Shown piece after piece: positions 33,212-41,812 of a stretch of DNA of 64,000 nt. How positions within the stretch are numbered: the stretch's first letter is position 1; each line of letters begins with the position of its first letter. The position numbers and the translations under genes were made by a program. This DNA is from Kribbella sp. VKM Ac-2569 (GTDB lineage Bacteria > Actinomycetota > Actinomycetes > Propionibacteriales > Kribbellaceae). The stretch covers positions 992,001 to 1,056,000 of the forward strand of contig NZ_SGXJ01000002.1 of assembly GCF_004216905.1 (NCBI RefSeq). The letters run 5' to 3'. Below the pieces are notes generated by a model. It worked only from the letters and a program-made list of their open reading frames with translations, had not been told where the DNA came from and ran no database searches.

Positions 33212-34276
33212 ATGGTCACGATGAAAGACGTCGCTCAGCGGGCCGGGGTCTCGATCGCGACCGTCTCGTTCCTGCTGAACGACACCAAACCGGTGACGGC
33301 GGCGACCCGGGCGCGGATCGAGCAGGCGATGCTCGATCTCGGGTACCGCCGCAACATGGTCGCTCGCGCGCTGGCCAGCCGGCGGACCCACATCGTCGCG
33401 ATGGCCTACCCGGCGCTCGAACACCGGTTCGGGATGTCGACCTCGGAGTTCTTCACCAGCGCGGCCGAGGCGGCACGCAAGGAGGACTACCACCTGGTGC
33501 TGTGGCCGGTCGGCAACGACGGCGTGGAGCTACGCGAGCTGCTGGGGCAGGGCCTGGTGGACGGCGTCGTACTGATGGAAGTCCAGCTGGTCGACCCGCG
33601 GGTCGACGTACTGCGCCAGTCCGGTACGCCGTTCTCGCTGATCGGGCGTACGACGGAGCTCGCAGGGCTGTCGCACGTGGACATCGACTTCGACACCACG
33701 GTCGAGGACGCGGTCAAGCACCTGCGCGAGCACGGGCATCACGAGCTCGTGCTGATCTCCGGCGACCTGGACGATCCGCGGTTCCACGACTACGGCCCGT
33801 GGGTACGCACCGAGGAGGCGTACCGCCGCGTCGTCGCGTCGTACGACCTGCCGATGAGGATCATCCCCTGCTCCGACACCACCCAGGCCGGCAAGGCCGC
33901 CGCCGCGCAAGTGCTGACCGAGTACCCCGAGACCACGGCGATCCTGGTCCTCAACGAGTACGCCGCCCTGGGCGTCGTCGCCGGCCTCAAGCACACCGGT
34001 CACGACATCCCCGGCGACATCTCCGTCCTGTCCTTGCTGACGGTCCCCGAGACCGCGGCGATGGCGGACCCCGAACTCACCATGATGCGCACCCCCGGCC
34101 CTGAGCTCGGCCAACTGGGCACGCAGGCCCTCCTCCGTCAGCTCGAAGGCGACGACCTGCTCCCGCCGCAACTCGTCCCCGCCAAGCTCTACCCCGGCGC
34201 TACGGTCGCAGGTCCCAGAGCGCCGCGACCAAAGGCCGGTGCAGGTCGGCGCGCCGCGCGCAAAGCCCGATCGTGA
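33212..34276 (+). CDS. LacI-family regulator divergent from the sugar ABC operon
   Basis: 354 residues. The HTH is at about 1-50 (MVTMKDVAQRAGVSIATVSFLLNDTKPVT), then the LacI effector domain, with VLNEYAALGVVAGLKHTGHDIPGDISVLS. ATG 33212 follows GAGGGGG. The divergent arrangement with two operator-like sites between indicates control of the binding-protein operon and itself. The C-terminus carries a basic tail (KAGAGRRAARKARS) that is antisense to the end of the LysR gene; the two genes overlap tail to tail by 77 bp. Confidence 0.92.
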   Translation: MVTMKDVAQRAGVSIATVSFLLNDTKPVTAATRARIEQAMLDLGYRRNMVARALASRRTHIVAMAYPALEHRFGMSTSEFFTSAAEAARKEDYHLVLWPVGNDGVELRELLGQGLVDGVVLMEVQLVDPRVDVLRQSGTPFSLIGRTTELAGLSHVDIDFDTTVEDAVKHLREHGHHELVLISGDLDDPRFHDYGPWVRTEEAYRRVVASYDLPMRIIPCSDTTQAGKAAAAQVLTEYPETTAILVLNEYAALGVVAGLKHTGHDIPGDISVLSLLTVPETAAMADPELTMMRTPGPELGQLGTQALLRQLEGDDLLPPQLVPAKLYPGATVAGPRAPRPKAGAGRRAARKARS

Positions 34277-35039
34277 GAGGTTCCAGGTCAGCCGGCAGCT
34301 CGACGAGCTGATCGCGTACGGCGGACGACTCGAGCACCAGCCTCGGAACCACTCCGGTCCCGCAACCCAACGCCACCAGGGCGAGCAGCGCCTCGTGCCC
34401 GTCCGGTTCGGCAGCAATTGCCGGCTTCACGCCAGTCTTCCGGAACCAGCGGAACGCGGCTTCGCGGACGAGCCCTCGGGCGGGTACGACGTACGGTCCG
34501 TCGGACGAACCCTCGCGGGCTTTCACCAGGACGAGGTCAGTGACTGCGACAGGCCGGCTCACCAGGGTTTGCGGGAGCCGCTTGGGAATGCCCGCAACGG
34601 CCGCGTCCACCTCGCCTTCGTCCAGGCGAGCCAGGGCAGCGGCCGCATCGCCGGTGCGGATGTCGAGGCGGATCTGCGGATGTTCCGCACGCAGCGGAGC
34701 CAGCAAATCCGGCAGCAGAGTCTGGCAGGCGGTAACGGTCGCGAAGATCCGCAGTTCGCCACTGAGGCCGGCCGTTTCCGCGGAGCCGGATCGATAATCC
34801 GCCCACAGTTCCAGCGCTTGTTCGGCGTACGTCGTGAACCGCCGCCCCTCCGCCGTCAGCACAACGCCCCGCGGCCCACGATCGAGGAGCTGCGCCCCGA
34901 CCCGGGTCTCCAACCGCTGAATCGTCCGCGTCAGCGTGGCCGCACTGACATGACATTCCAGACTGGTCCGCCCATAGTTGAGCGTCCGCGCCAAATGCAG
35001 GAAGAGTTCGAGCTCACGGTGCTCCAAGGTCACCGCCAT
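34200..35039 (-). CDS. IlvY-like LysR-family transcriptional regulator
   Basis: 279 residues. The HTH is at about 8-65 (LELFLHLARTLNYGRTSLECHVSAATLTRTIQRLE). The effector domain resembles E. coli IlvY throughout: LSGELRIFATVTAC, RAEHPQIRLDIRTGDAAAAL, VDAAVAGIPKRLP, HEALLALVALGCGTGVVPRLVLE and LCARRADLHRPLV. IlvY activates ilvC in response to acetolactate and acetohydroxybutyrate. A plant-type ilvC with an IlvY-style box lies 6 kb away. Its start overlaps the upstream LacI-like gene by 26 bp, so the two are probably co-expressed. Confidence 0.9.
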   Translation of the reverse strand: MAVTLEHRELELFLHLARTLNYGRTSLECHVSAATLTRTIQRLETRVGAQLLDRGPRGVVLTAEGRRFTTYAEQALELWADYRSGSAETAGLSGELRIFATVTACQTLLPDLLAPLRAEHPQIRLDIRTGDAAAALARLDEGEVDAAVAGIPKRLPQTLVSRPVAVTDLVLVKAREGSSDGPYVVPARGLVREAAFRWFRKTGVKPAIAAEPDGHEALLALVALGCGTGVVPRLVLESSAVRDQLVELPADLEPLTIGLCARRADLHRPLVAALWDLRP

Positions 35040-35886
35040 GTGCGGGCTTCGCGGTCGACTGGGCGAGGCGGATCGTCGGTTTCGGGACCTGGTAGGTCGT
35101 GACCTCGCCGCCCTGCATGACCGCGAGGATCGCCTCGCCGACGATCGTGCCGAGACCGTGGACGTCGACCGTCACGACACTCAACGGCGGATGCGCCAGC
35201 CGGGCGACCGCTGTGTCGTCCCACGCGATCACGGACAACTGATCGGGGATGCTGACGCCCAGGTCCCTGGCCGCGGCGAGACCGCCGATCGCCATCAGGT
35301 CGTTGTCGTACACAACGGCCGTCGGGACCTGGCTGCCGGTCAGCAACCGCCGGGTCGCCTCCCGGCCCGCGTCCTCGGAGTAGTCGCCCTCGATGACCCG
35401 GCCTTGCACGTCCTGCTCCGCGCACGTCTCCATGAACGCGTCGTCACGGGCCTGACAGTGCAGCATGTCCCGCGGACCGCTCACCCGCGCGATGTCGCGA
35501 TGCCCGAGATCCGCGAGCGCGCGAACGGCGGCCCGGGCGCCCTCGGCGTTGTCGACGAGCACGTTCGTGATCGGCGCCTGCAGCTCCGGCCCGCCGAGCA
35601 GCACCGCCGGCACTCCCAGCCGCTCGAGCTCGGCGAGCCGCGGGTCCTTCGCCCGGAGGTCGACCATCACGATGCCGTCGACGTGGTCGTTCGCCACCCA
35701 GCGCTGCCAGATCGCGATCTCGTCGGCGATGTCGGCCGCGAACTCGACCAGCAGGCTCACCCGGCGTCCGTCGAAGACCTCCTCTATCCCCTGGACGACG
35801 TCGGCCATGAACGGCTCCATCCCGAGCAACCGCCCGGGACGCGCCAGCACCAGCCCGGCGATCCGCTCCCGCGTCACGTCCTGCAT
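35014..35886 (-). CDS. LacI-like effector-binding protein without a DNA-binding domain
   Basis: 290 residues that align to the effector domain of LacI regulators (RIAGLVLARPG, FMADVVQGIEEVF, ADLGHRDIARVSG, YDNDLMAIGGLAAARDLGVSIPDQLSVIAWDD). The protein begins where the hinge would end and there is no HTH. Start ATG 35886 has a strong GGAGGGG Shine-Dalgarno 5 bases upstream, and only 73 bp separate it from the divergent ROK gene, so no HTH exon is missing nearby. There is no signal peptide, so it is not a periplasmic binding protein. It may be a sugar-sensing partner or decoy. It overlaps the LysR gene by 26 bp. Confidence 0.85.
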   Translation of the reverse strand: MQDVTRERIAGLVLARPGRLLGMEPFMADVVQGIEEVFDGRRVSLLVEFAADIADEIAIWQRWVANDHVDGIVMVDLRAKDPRLAELERLGVPAVLLGGPELQAPITNVLVDNAEGARAAVRALADLGHRDIARVSGPRDMLHCQARDDAFMETCAEQDVQGRVIEGDYSEDAGREATRRLLTGSQVPTAVVYDNDLMAIGGLAAARDLGVSIPDQLSVIAWDDTAVARLAHPPLSVVTVDVHGLGTIVGEAILAVMQGGEVTTYQVPKPTIRLAQSTAKPAHGGDLGAP

Positions 35887-35927
35887 AGACTCCCCTCCAA
35901 GGCCACCGAAGCCACTATATTCACAGA

Positions 35928-35937
35928 CCTAACAAAC
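35928..35937. promoter_or_regulatory. Candidate ROK operator, copy 1 (CCTAACAAAC)
   Basis: Its reverse complement GTTTGTTAGG differs by one base from GTTTATTAGG at 37229-37238 upstream of the transporter operon. It lies between the divergent LacI-like and ROK genes. Confidence 0.4.
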
Positions 35938-35959
35938 TCGGCAGAGAGCGGATGTCCCG

Positions 35960-37168
35960 ATGCAGCAGGTCAGCGACGCGTCGCGATCACCGGGTTACGA
36001 CCCGGCACCGACGAACAGCCGCGCCCTCATTGTGGACAGCATCCGCTCCGCCGGCACGGTCAGCCGGGTGGAACTCACCCAGATCACCGGACTCACCGCC
36101 CCGTCGGTCACCACGCTGGTTCGGCGGCTGATCGACGACGGGCTCGTCGACGAGGCCGGTCGCGGCTCGTCCACCGGTGGCAAGCCTCGCACGATGCTGC
36201 GGATCAGGGCAGCAGCCCGGTACGTCGTCGGCGTACATCTGAGCGCCGGCAGCCTGACGTACGTGCTGGTCGACTACGCCGGCGCGGTCGTGGCCCGCTG
36301 GCGGCGCGCCGGGCCGGGCGACGACAGCGATCCGGAGCAGGTCGTGGAGCGGATCGCGGCCGAGACCACCGAGCTGATCGACCGCTCGGGGATCGACTCG
36401 TCGCTCGTCCTCGGACTCGGCTTCGTGTGTCCCGGGCCGCTGATCCGCAACCGCGGCGTCACGTCCGCGCCGCCGTCGATGACGCACTGGGTCGGCTTCC
36501 CGATCCATCGCCGGCTGGAGGAACGGCTCGGCCTGCCCGCGCTGCTGGAGAACGACGCGACCGCGGCCGCCGCGGGCACCCGGCTCACCACCAGCCACGA
36601 CGTCTCGGTGATGGCCGCGCTGTTCATGAGCGAGGGCATCGGGTCCGGTCTGCGGCTGAACGGCAACGTTTACCAGGGCGCCCACGGCAACGCCGGCGAG
36701 GTCGGGCACATCTGCGTCCAGATCGGCGGTCCGCAGTGCTGGTGCGGGAGCACCGGCTGCCTGGAGGCGATCGCGGGTCCGGCCACGGTCGTCGCCAAGG
36801 CGCGCGCGGCGGGGCTCGATCTCGGATCACCACGGCGTACCGGGGTCGCGGCCTTCGCCGCCATCGCCCGGCTGGCGCTGACCGGTGATTCCCGGGCCGA
36901 CGCGATTCTGCGGGACTCCGCGTCCTGGCTCGCGCTCGGCGCGCAGACGATCACCAACATGTACGACGTCCAGCTGCTGGTGCTGACCGGGCCGGCGTTC
37001 GCCGTCGCCGGGACGATCTACCTGCCGATCATCCAGGAGCGGATCCTGAGCTCCGCGTTCGGGCGCGCCGTGAACACCGAAGTGGTGCTCGACGAGCGCG
37101 GTCACGACGCCGCCGCGATCGGCGCGGCGCTGATGATGCTCCGCTCGGAGCGCGCGATCTCCGCCTAG
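35960..37168 (+). CDS. ROK-family transcriptional regulator
   Basis: 402 residues. The N-terminal winged HTH is at about 18-75 (ALIVDSIRSAGTVSRVELTQITGLTAPSVTTLVRRL). A ROK domain follows, with LENDATAAAAG, EGIGSGLRLNG and the zinc motif GHICVQIGGPQCWCGSTGCLE. Kinase-type ROK proteins lack the HTH, so it is called a repressor/activator; the catalytic-type Asp in LENDA is nevertheless kept. It reads into the Dpp-type transporter 147 bp later. Two similar 10-mers flank the gene as possible operators. Confidence 0.92.
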   Translation: MQQVSDASRSPGYDPAPTNSRALIVDSIRSAGTVSRVELTQITGLTAPSVTTLVRRLIDDGLVDEAGRGSSTGGKPRTMLRIRAAARYVVGVHLSAGSLTYVLVDYAGAVVARWRRAGPGDDSDPEQVVERIAAETTELIDRSGIDSSLVLGLGFVCPGPLIRNRGVTSAPPSMTHWVGFPIHRRLEERLGLPALLENDATAAAAGTRLTTSHDVSVMAALFMSEGIGSGLRLNGNVYQGAHGNAGEVGHICVQIGGPQCWCGSTGCLEAIAGPATVVAKARAAGLDLGSPRRTGVAAFAAIARLALTGDSRADAILRDSASWLALGAQTITNMYDVQLLVLTGPAFAVAGTIYLPIIQERILSSAFGRAVNTEVVLDERGHDAAAIGAALMMLRSERAISA

Positions 37169-37228
37169 GTCCTGGCTGGACAGGCACCCTTCGCTGTCGA
37201 ACCGTTACTGGTCTGACCCTTGCGCCTT

Positions 37229-37238
37229 GTTTATTAGG
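37229..37238. promoter_or_regulatory. Candidate ROK operator, copy 2 (GTTTATTAGG)
   Basis: Part of TTAG-N5-CTAA just downstream (TTAGGCGAACTAA), 78 bp before the binding-protein ATG. It matches the reverse complement of 35928-35937 at 9 of 10 bases. Confidence 0.4.
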
Positions 37239-37315
37239 CGAACTAAGTTACGGCCAGCTTCCCTGGCGGGTGCCGGGTGACGCGTTCGACGACCGCGTTG
37301 GAAAGGAATCGATCA

Positions 37316-39010
37316 ATGCTCCGGAACCCGACGAACCGCCCACGGGTGCGGCGCCTGGTGAGCGCCGCAGCCGCCGCGACCGCCACCGCCCTCCTGCTCG
37401 CCGCCTGTGAAGGCGCCGCGGCGGGCAACCAGACCGCCAACAAGGACGCCTCCATCACCGTCGCCGCCGGCGACATCACCACCGAGAACTTCAACCCGTT
37501 CAGCAGCACCGCGCTGCAGCCGACGCTGGGTGTCATCTACGAGCCGCTGTACTGGTACAACTTCGCGAAGCAGTCCGACCCGACGCCGGTGCTCGCCTCG
37601 GGCTTCTCGTGGAACCCCGCCGGGACCGAGCTCACCATCAAGCTCCGGCACGACGTGAAGTGGAACGACGGCCAGCCGTTCACCGCGAAGGATGTCGCTT
37701 TCACGTTCAACCTGGTCTCGAAGACGCCGGCGCTGAACCCGTCCGGCCTCGCCGCGACCGCGAAGGCCACGTCGGACGACACCGCCGTACTGACCTTCAA
37801 GTCGAAGTCCCTGATGCAGGAGCCGGCTGTGCTCGCCAACCAGGCGATCGTGCCCGAGCACATCTGGAAGGACATCAAGGACCCGACGACGAACCTCAAC
37901 AAGAACCCGGTCGGCACCGGCCCGTTCAAGGTGAAGTCGTACACGCCGCAGAGCTTCGTACTGACGAAGAACGAGCAGTACTGGGAGGCGGGCAAGCCCA
38001 CCATCAAGGAGGTGCGCTACCTGCCGGTGGCGTCCGCGGACGCCGCCAGCGCCGCCCTGGTCGCAGGCAAGGTCGACTGGGCCAGCGCCTACCTGCCCGG
38101 CATCGACAACATCATGAAGTCCGGCAAGAACCTGACCTACGTGAACACGCCCGTGATGACGACCGTCGTCGTGACGTGTTCCAACGCCGCCCTCGGGTGC
38201 GCCGGGCCGCAGACCGACCCGGCCGTGCGCAAGGCGATCTACCTGGCGATGAACCGCGAACAGCTCGCGAAGCTGGCCGGCGGTGGCGTCGCGGGCGTCG
38301 GCTCGCCGACGATGCTGCTCCCGGGCCGCGACGACAACTGGATCGCGGACGCCGGTACGGCGAAGCTCCCGCAGAGCGCGAACGCCGACGAGGCCGGCAA
38401 GCTCCTCGACGCGGCCGGGTGGACGAAGGGCAGTGACGGCGTACGGACGAAGGACGGCAAGCGGCTGTCGCTGACCGTCCAGACCGTCACCGGGTGGAGC
38501 GACTACATCCTGATCAACGACACCCTCAAGCAGCAGCTGGCCGCGGTCGGCATCGAGCTCAAGCCGAGTCAGGTGTCCTGGAACGAGTGGAACGCCGCCC
38601 AGACCAACGGCAAGTTCCAGCTGTCGCTCGACTCTGTCGGCCTCGGCGCGTCCACGAACCCGTACTTCACCTACGACAGCAAGCTCGCCACGACGAACAC
38701 CGCACCGGTCGGCAAGTCCGCGTCGGCCGGCAACCAGTCCCGGTTCTCGAACCCGGCCGTGGACGCTGCTCTCAAGACGGCCGCCGGTACGACGGACCAG
38801 GCCGCGCAGAAGGCGGAGTACGCGAAGATCCAGTCGATCATCGCTGACCAGCTGCCCTACATCCCGGTCTACGTGAACTCGATGCTCACCGAGTTCAACA
38901 CCTCGCGCGCGACCGGCTGGCCGACCAAGGACAACATGTACGTCCTGCCCGCGGCCTGGAAGGCCTGGGACGCCGGCATCGTCCTCAAGACGATCAAGCC
39001 CGCCAGCTGA
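37316..39010 (+). CDS. Dipeptide/oligosaccharide ABC transporter substrate-binding lipoprotein, family 5
   Basis: 564 residues. A lipobox (LLAAC) ends the signal, which follows a basic start (MLRNPTNRPRVRR). Family-5 features: GVIYEPLYWYN, LRHDVKWNDGQPFTAKDVAFTFN, GTGPFKVKSY, AIYLAMNREQLAKLAGGG. The ATG at 37316 follows GGAAAGGA. Family-5 proteins bind peptides or oligosaccharides such as cellobiose. The ROK neighbour favours a sugar ligand, and the muropeptide cluster allows a muropeptide; sequence does not decide. First of five transporter genes. Confidence 0.92.
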   Translation: MLRNPTNRPRVRRLVSAAAAATATALLLAACEGAAAGNQTANKDASITVAAGDITTENFNPFSSTALQPTLGVIYEPLYWYNFAKQSDPTPVLASGFSWNPAGTELTIKLRHDVKWNDGQPFTAKDVAFTFNLVSKTPALNPSGLAATAKATSDDTAVLTFKSKSLMQEPAVLANQAIVPEHIWKDIKDPTTNLNKNPVGTGPFKVKSYTPQSFVLTKNEQYWEAGKPTIKEVRYLPVASADAASAALVAGKVDWASAYLPGIDNIMKSGKNLTYVNTPVMTTVVVTCSNAALGCAGPQTDPAVRKAIYLAMNREQLAKLAGGGVAGVGSPTMLLPGRDDNWIADAGTAKLPQSANADEAGKLLDAAGWTKGSDGVRTKDGKRLSLTVQTVTGWSDYILINDTLKQQLAAVGIELKPSQVSWNEWNAAQTNGKFQLSLDSVGLGASTNPYFTYDSKLATTNTAPVGKSASAGNQSRFSNPAVDAALKTAAGTTDQAAQKAEYAKIQSIIADQLPYIPVYVNSMLTEFNTSRATGWPTKDNMYVLPAAWKAWDAGIVLKTIKPAS

Positions 39011-39023
39011 GCGCGGGCCGGCT

Positions 39024-40013
39024 GTGCGCTATCTGCTACGGAAACTCGCCTTCTACGTCGTCGCACTCTGGGCGGCCCTGACGCTGAACTTCCTGGTTCC
39101 CCGGCTGATGCCGGGGAACCCGGTCGACCTGATGCTGTCCAAGCTCGCGACCAAGGGACCGGTCACACCGACCACCCGGAACGCGATCGAGGCACTGCTC
39201 GGCACGGACACTCACTCGTCGCTGTGGAACCAGTACTGGACCTACCTGCATCACCTGGTCACCGGCGACCTGGGTACGTCGATCGCGTACTTCCCGGCGC
39301 CGGTGTCCCAGGTCATCGGCCAGACACTGCCCTGGACCGTCGGCCTGATCGGTCTCGCGACGTTGATCTCGTTCGCGATCGGAATCCTGCTGGGACGCGC
39401 CGCCGGCTGGCGGCGCGGTTCCTGGGTCGACAACCTGATCCCGGTCACCACGATGCTGCAGTCGGTGCCGTACTTCTGGCTCGCACTGCTGCTGCTCTTC
39501 CTGCTCGGCAGCACCTGGCCGGTCTTCCCACTGAGCGGCGGGTACGACGTGTACTCCGTGACGCCGGGCTGGAGTCTGCCGTTCGCGCAGTCCGTCCTGT
39601 ACCACGGAGCCCTGCCGGCGTTGACGATCGTCATCTCGTCGGTCGGCGGCTGGATGCTCGGGATGCGCAACATGATGGTCTCGACGATGTCCGAGGACTT
39701 CGTCGTGACCGCCGAGGCGAAAGGTCTGACCCCACGACGGATCCGGTCCCGGTACGTCGCCCGGAACGCGGTCCTGCCGTCCATCTCCGGGTTCGCGATC
39801 TCGCTCGGCTTCGTGGTCGCCGGGTCGATCGTCACCGAGGCGGTGTTCTCGTACCCGGGGATCGGCTCGGCGCTGCTGCTTGCCGTCGGCAACAACGACT
39901 ACGCGCTGATGCAGGGCGTCTTCCTGATCATCACGCTCGCCGTCCTCGGCGCCAACCTGCTCGTCGACCTCCTGTACGGCGTCATCGACCCACGCACCCG
40001 TGCGCGGTCCTAG
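39024..40013 (+). CDS. ABC transporter permease, DppB type
   Basis: 329 residues. MRYLLRKLAFYVVALWAALTLNFLVPRLMPGNPV is the classical first helix and loop of DppB/OppB, and the cytoplasmic loop TAEAKGLTPRRIRSRYVARNAVLPS is the permease EAA-type motif. GTG start, 13 bp after the binding-protein stop. It would pair with the DppC-type subunit next. Confidence 0.92.
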   Translation: MRYLLRKLAFYVVALWAALTLNFLVPRLMPGNPVDLMLSKLATKGPVTPTTRNAIEALLGTDTHSSLWNQYWTYLHHLVTGDLGTSIAYFPAPVSQVIGQTLPWTVGLIGLATLISFAIGILLGRAAGWRRGSWVDNLIPVTTMLQSVPYFWLALLLLFLLGSTWPVFPLSGGYDVYSVTPGWSLPFAQSVLYHGALPALTIVISSVGGWMLGMRNMMVSTMSEDFVVTAEAKGLTPRRIRSRYVARNAVLPSISGFAISLGFVVAGSIVTEAVFSYPGIGSALLLAVGNNDYALMQGVFLIITLAVLGANLLVDLLYGVIDPRTRARS

Positions 40014-40025
40014 AGAGGGGTGAAC

Positions 40026-40937
40026 ATGACAGCAACCACTGAAGGCGCAGTCGCCGTGGCGGCCCCGATCCGCCGCCGGACCTTACCGCCGATGACCGTC
40101 AAGCTCGCCGTCGGCCTGGGCATCGCCGGCCTGATCATCCTGTTCGGGGTGCTCGGTCCGCTGCTGGTCGGCAACCCGTCCACGGTCCGGGACGTCGGCC
40201 TGACCGGACCGGGGAACGGTTTCCTCCTCGGCACCACGCAGAGCGGTCAGGACGTGTTCGCCCAGCTCGCGTACGCGACCCGCGGCTCGCTCATCATCGG
40301 CGTCGTGGTCGGTGCGATCACGCTGCTGCTCTCGTCGTTCTTCGGCATCGTCGGCGCGTTCGTCGGCGGCTGGACCGACGAGGCGTTCTCGCTGTTCACC
40401 AACATCATGCTGGTGATTCCCGGTCTGCCGCTGGTGATCGTGATCTCCAGCTACGTGCCGAACAAGTCGATCTGGCTGGTGGCCGCGGTCCTCGCGATCA
40501 CCAGCTGGGCCGGGTCCGCGCGCGTGCTGCGCGGGTTCACGCTCAGCGTGCGCAGCCGCGACTACGTGCTCGCGGCCCGGATCGGCGGCGAGAAACGCTG
40601 GCGGATCCTGCTCGTCGAGATCCTGCCGAACCTGATCCCGCTGCTCGCGTCACAGGTGGTGTTCGCGGTGATCTTCGCGATCCTCGGCGAAGCCGGCCTG
40701 TCGTTCCTGGGGCTCGGCGCGTCCGGATCGTTCACCTGGGGCACGATGCTCTTCTACGCACAGAACGGGCTCGCGCTCCGGCTCGGCGCCTGGTGGTGGT
40801 TCGCGCCACCCGGCCTGGCGATCGCGCTCTTCGGCGCGGCGCTGTCGCTGATCAACTTCTCGATCGACGAGATCATCAACCCGAAGCTGCGCTCGCAGAC
40901 CCGCGCCGAACGCAACAAGTGGAGCGTGAAGGCATGA
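40026..40937 (+). CDS. ABC transporter permease, DppC type
   Basis: 303 residues with six helices. The N-terminal cytoplasmic stretch is followed by the first helix KLAVGLGIAGLIILFGVLGPLLV, and LGTTQSGQDVFAQLAYATRGSLIIG is typical of DppC. The EAA-type loop is AARIGGEKRWRILLVEILPNLIP. ATG 40026 is preferred to GTG 40020 because GAGAGGGG lies at the right distance. It overlaps the next ATPase gene by ATGA. Confidence 0.92.
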   Translation: MTATTEGAVAVAAPIRRRTLPPMTVKLAVGLGIAGLIILFGVLGPLLVGNPSTVRDVGLTGPGNGFLLGTTQSGQDVFAQLAYATRGSLIIGVVVGAITLLLSSFFGIVGAFVGGWTDEAFSLFTNIMLVIPGLPLVIVISSYVPNKSIWLVAAVLAITSWAGSARVLRGFTLSVRSRDYVLAARIGGEKRWRILLVEILPNLIPLLASQVVFAVIFAILGEAGLSFLGLGASGSFTWGTMLFYAQNGLALRLGAWWWFAPPGLAIALFGAALSLINFSIDEIINPKLRSQTRAERNKWSVKA

Positions 40938-41812
40938 GTGTCTTGACTATCGAGAACCTGAGCATCGACTACCGCGCCGAGACGACCGTGCACGCCGTAC
41001 GCGAGGTCTCACTCACTCTGGAACGCGGCGAGATCCTCGGGCTCGCGGGTGAGAGCGGCTGCGGGAAGTCGACGCTGGCGTACGCGATCACCCGCCTGCT
41101 CAAGCCGCCGGCGACGATCACCGGCGGACGCGTCGTGTTCTCGTCCCGCGAGGGGTACGACGTCGACCTGTCGAGCCTGGCCGGCGACGACCTGCGCGCG
41201 TTCCGCTGGGACAAGATCGCGATGGTCTTCCAGGGCGCGATGAACTCGCTCAATCCGGTACTGCGGATCTCCGAACAGCTCGAAGACGTGTTCATCACGC
41301 ACCGGCCCGAGCTGAGCAAGGCAGAGCGGCGCATCCGCTGCGGCGAGCTGCTCGAACTCGTCGGCGTCGACCGGAACCGGCTTCGCGCCTATCCGCACGA
41401 GCTGTCCGGCGGGATGCGGCAGCGGGTGATGATCGCGATGGCACTGGCCCTCGATCCGCAGGTGCTGATCATGGACGAGCCGACCACCGCGCTCGACGTG
41501 GTCGTGCAGCGGGAGATCCTCCGGGAGATCACGCGCCTCCGGTCGGAGCTGGGGTTCGCGGTCATCTTCATCACCCACGACCTGCCGCTGCTGCTCGAGA
41601 TCAGCGACCGGATCGCGGTGATGCGGGCCGGTCTGATCGTCGAACTGGACGATGCGCTGACGCTCTACACCAAGCCCAAACACCCGTACACGAAGCGATT
41701 GCTGTCGTCCTTCCCCAGCCTGACCGGTGAACGCGGCGGCTTCGTACGGTCCGGCGAGCTGACCGATGACATCGCGTTGGACGAGACAGATCAGACCGTG
41801 GAGGCCGGATGA
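40934..41812 (+). CDS. ABC transporter ATPase, DppD type
   Basis: 292 residues. Walker A is GESGCGKST near residue 38, the signature is LSGGMRQRVMIAMALA, Walker B is VLIMDEPTTALD, and the switch His is in FITHD. The C-terminal HPYTKRLLSSFPSL region is typical of oligopeptide ATPases, though the Cys-rich iron-sulfur cluster segment of many DppD proteins is not seen. The ATG overlaps the dppC stop, and its stop overlaps the next ATPase start. Confidence 0.93.
   Translation: MSVLTIENLSIDYRAETTVHAVREVSLTLERGEILGLAGESGCGKSTLAYAITRLLKPPATITGGRVVFSSREGYDVDLSSLAGDDLRAFRWDKIAMVFQGAMNSLNPVLRISEQLEDVFITHRPELSKAERRIRCGELLELVGVDRNRLRAYPHELSGGMRQRVMIAMALALDPQVLIMDEPTTALDVVVQREILREITRLRSELGFAVIFITHDLPLLLEISDRIAVMRAGLIVELDDALTLYTKPKHPYTKRLLSSFPSLTGERGGFVRSGELTDDIALDETDQTVEAG

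Noticed and set aside
35960..37168. ROK protein as the missing MurNAc kinase
   Set aside because: It has an N-terminal winged helix-turn-helix and the length of ROK repressors. A catalytic-type Asp is kept, so activity is not excluded, but regulator is the better call.
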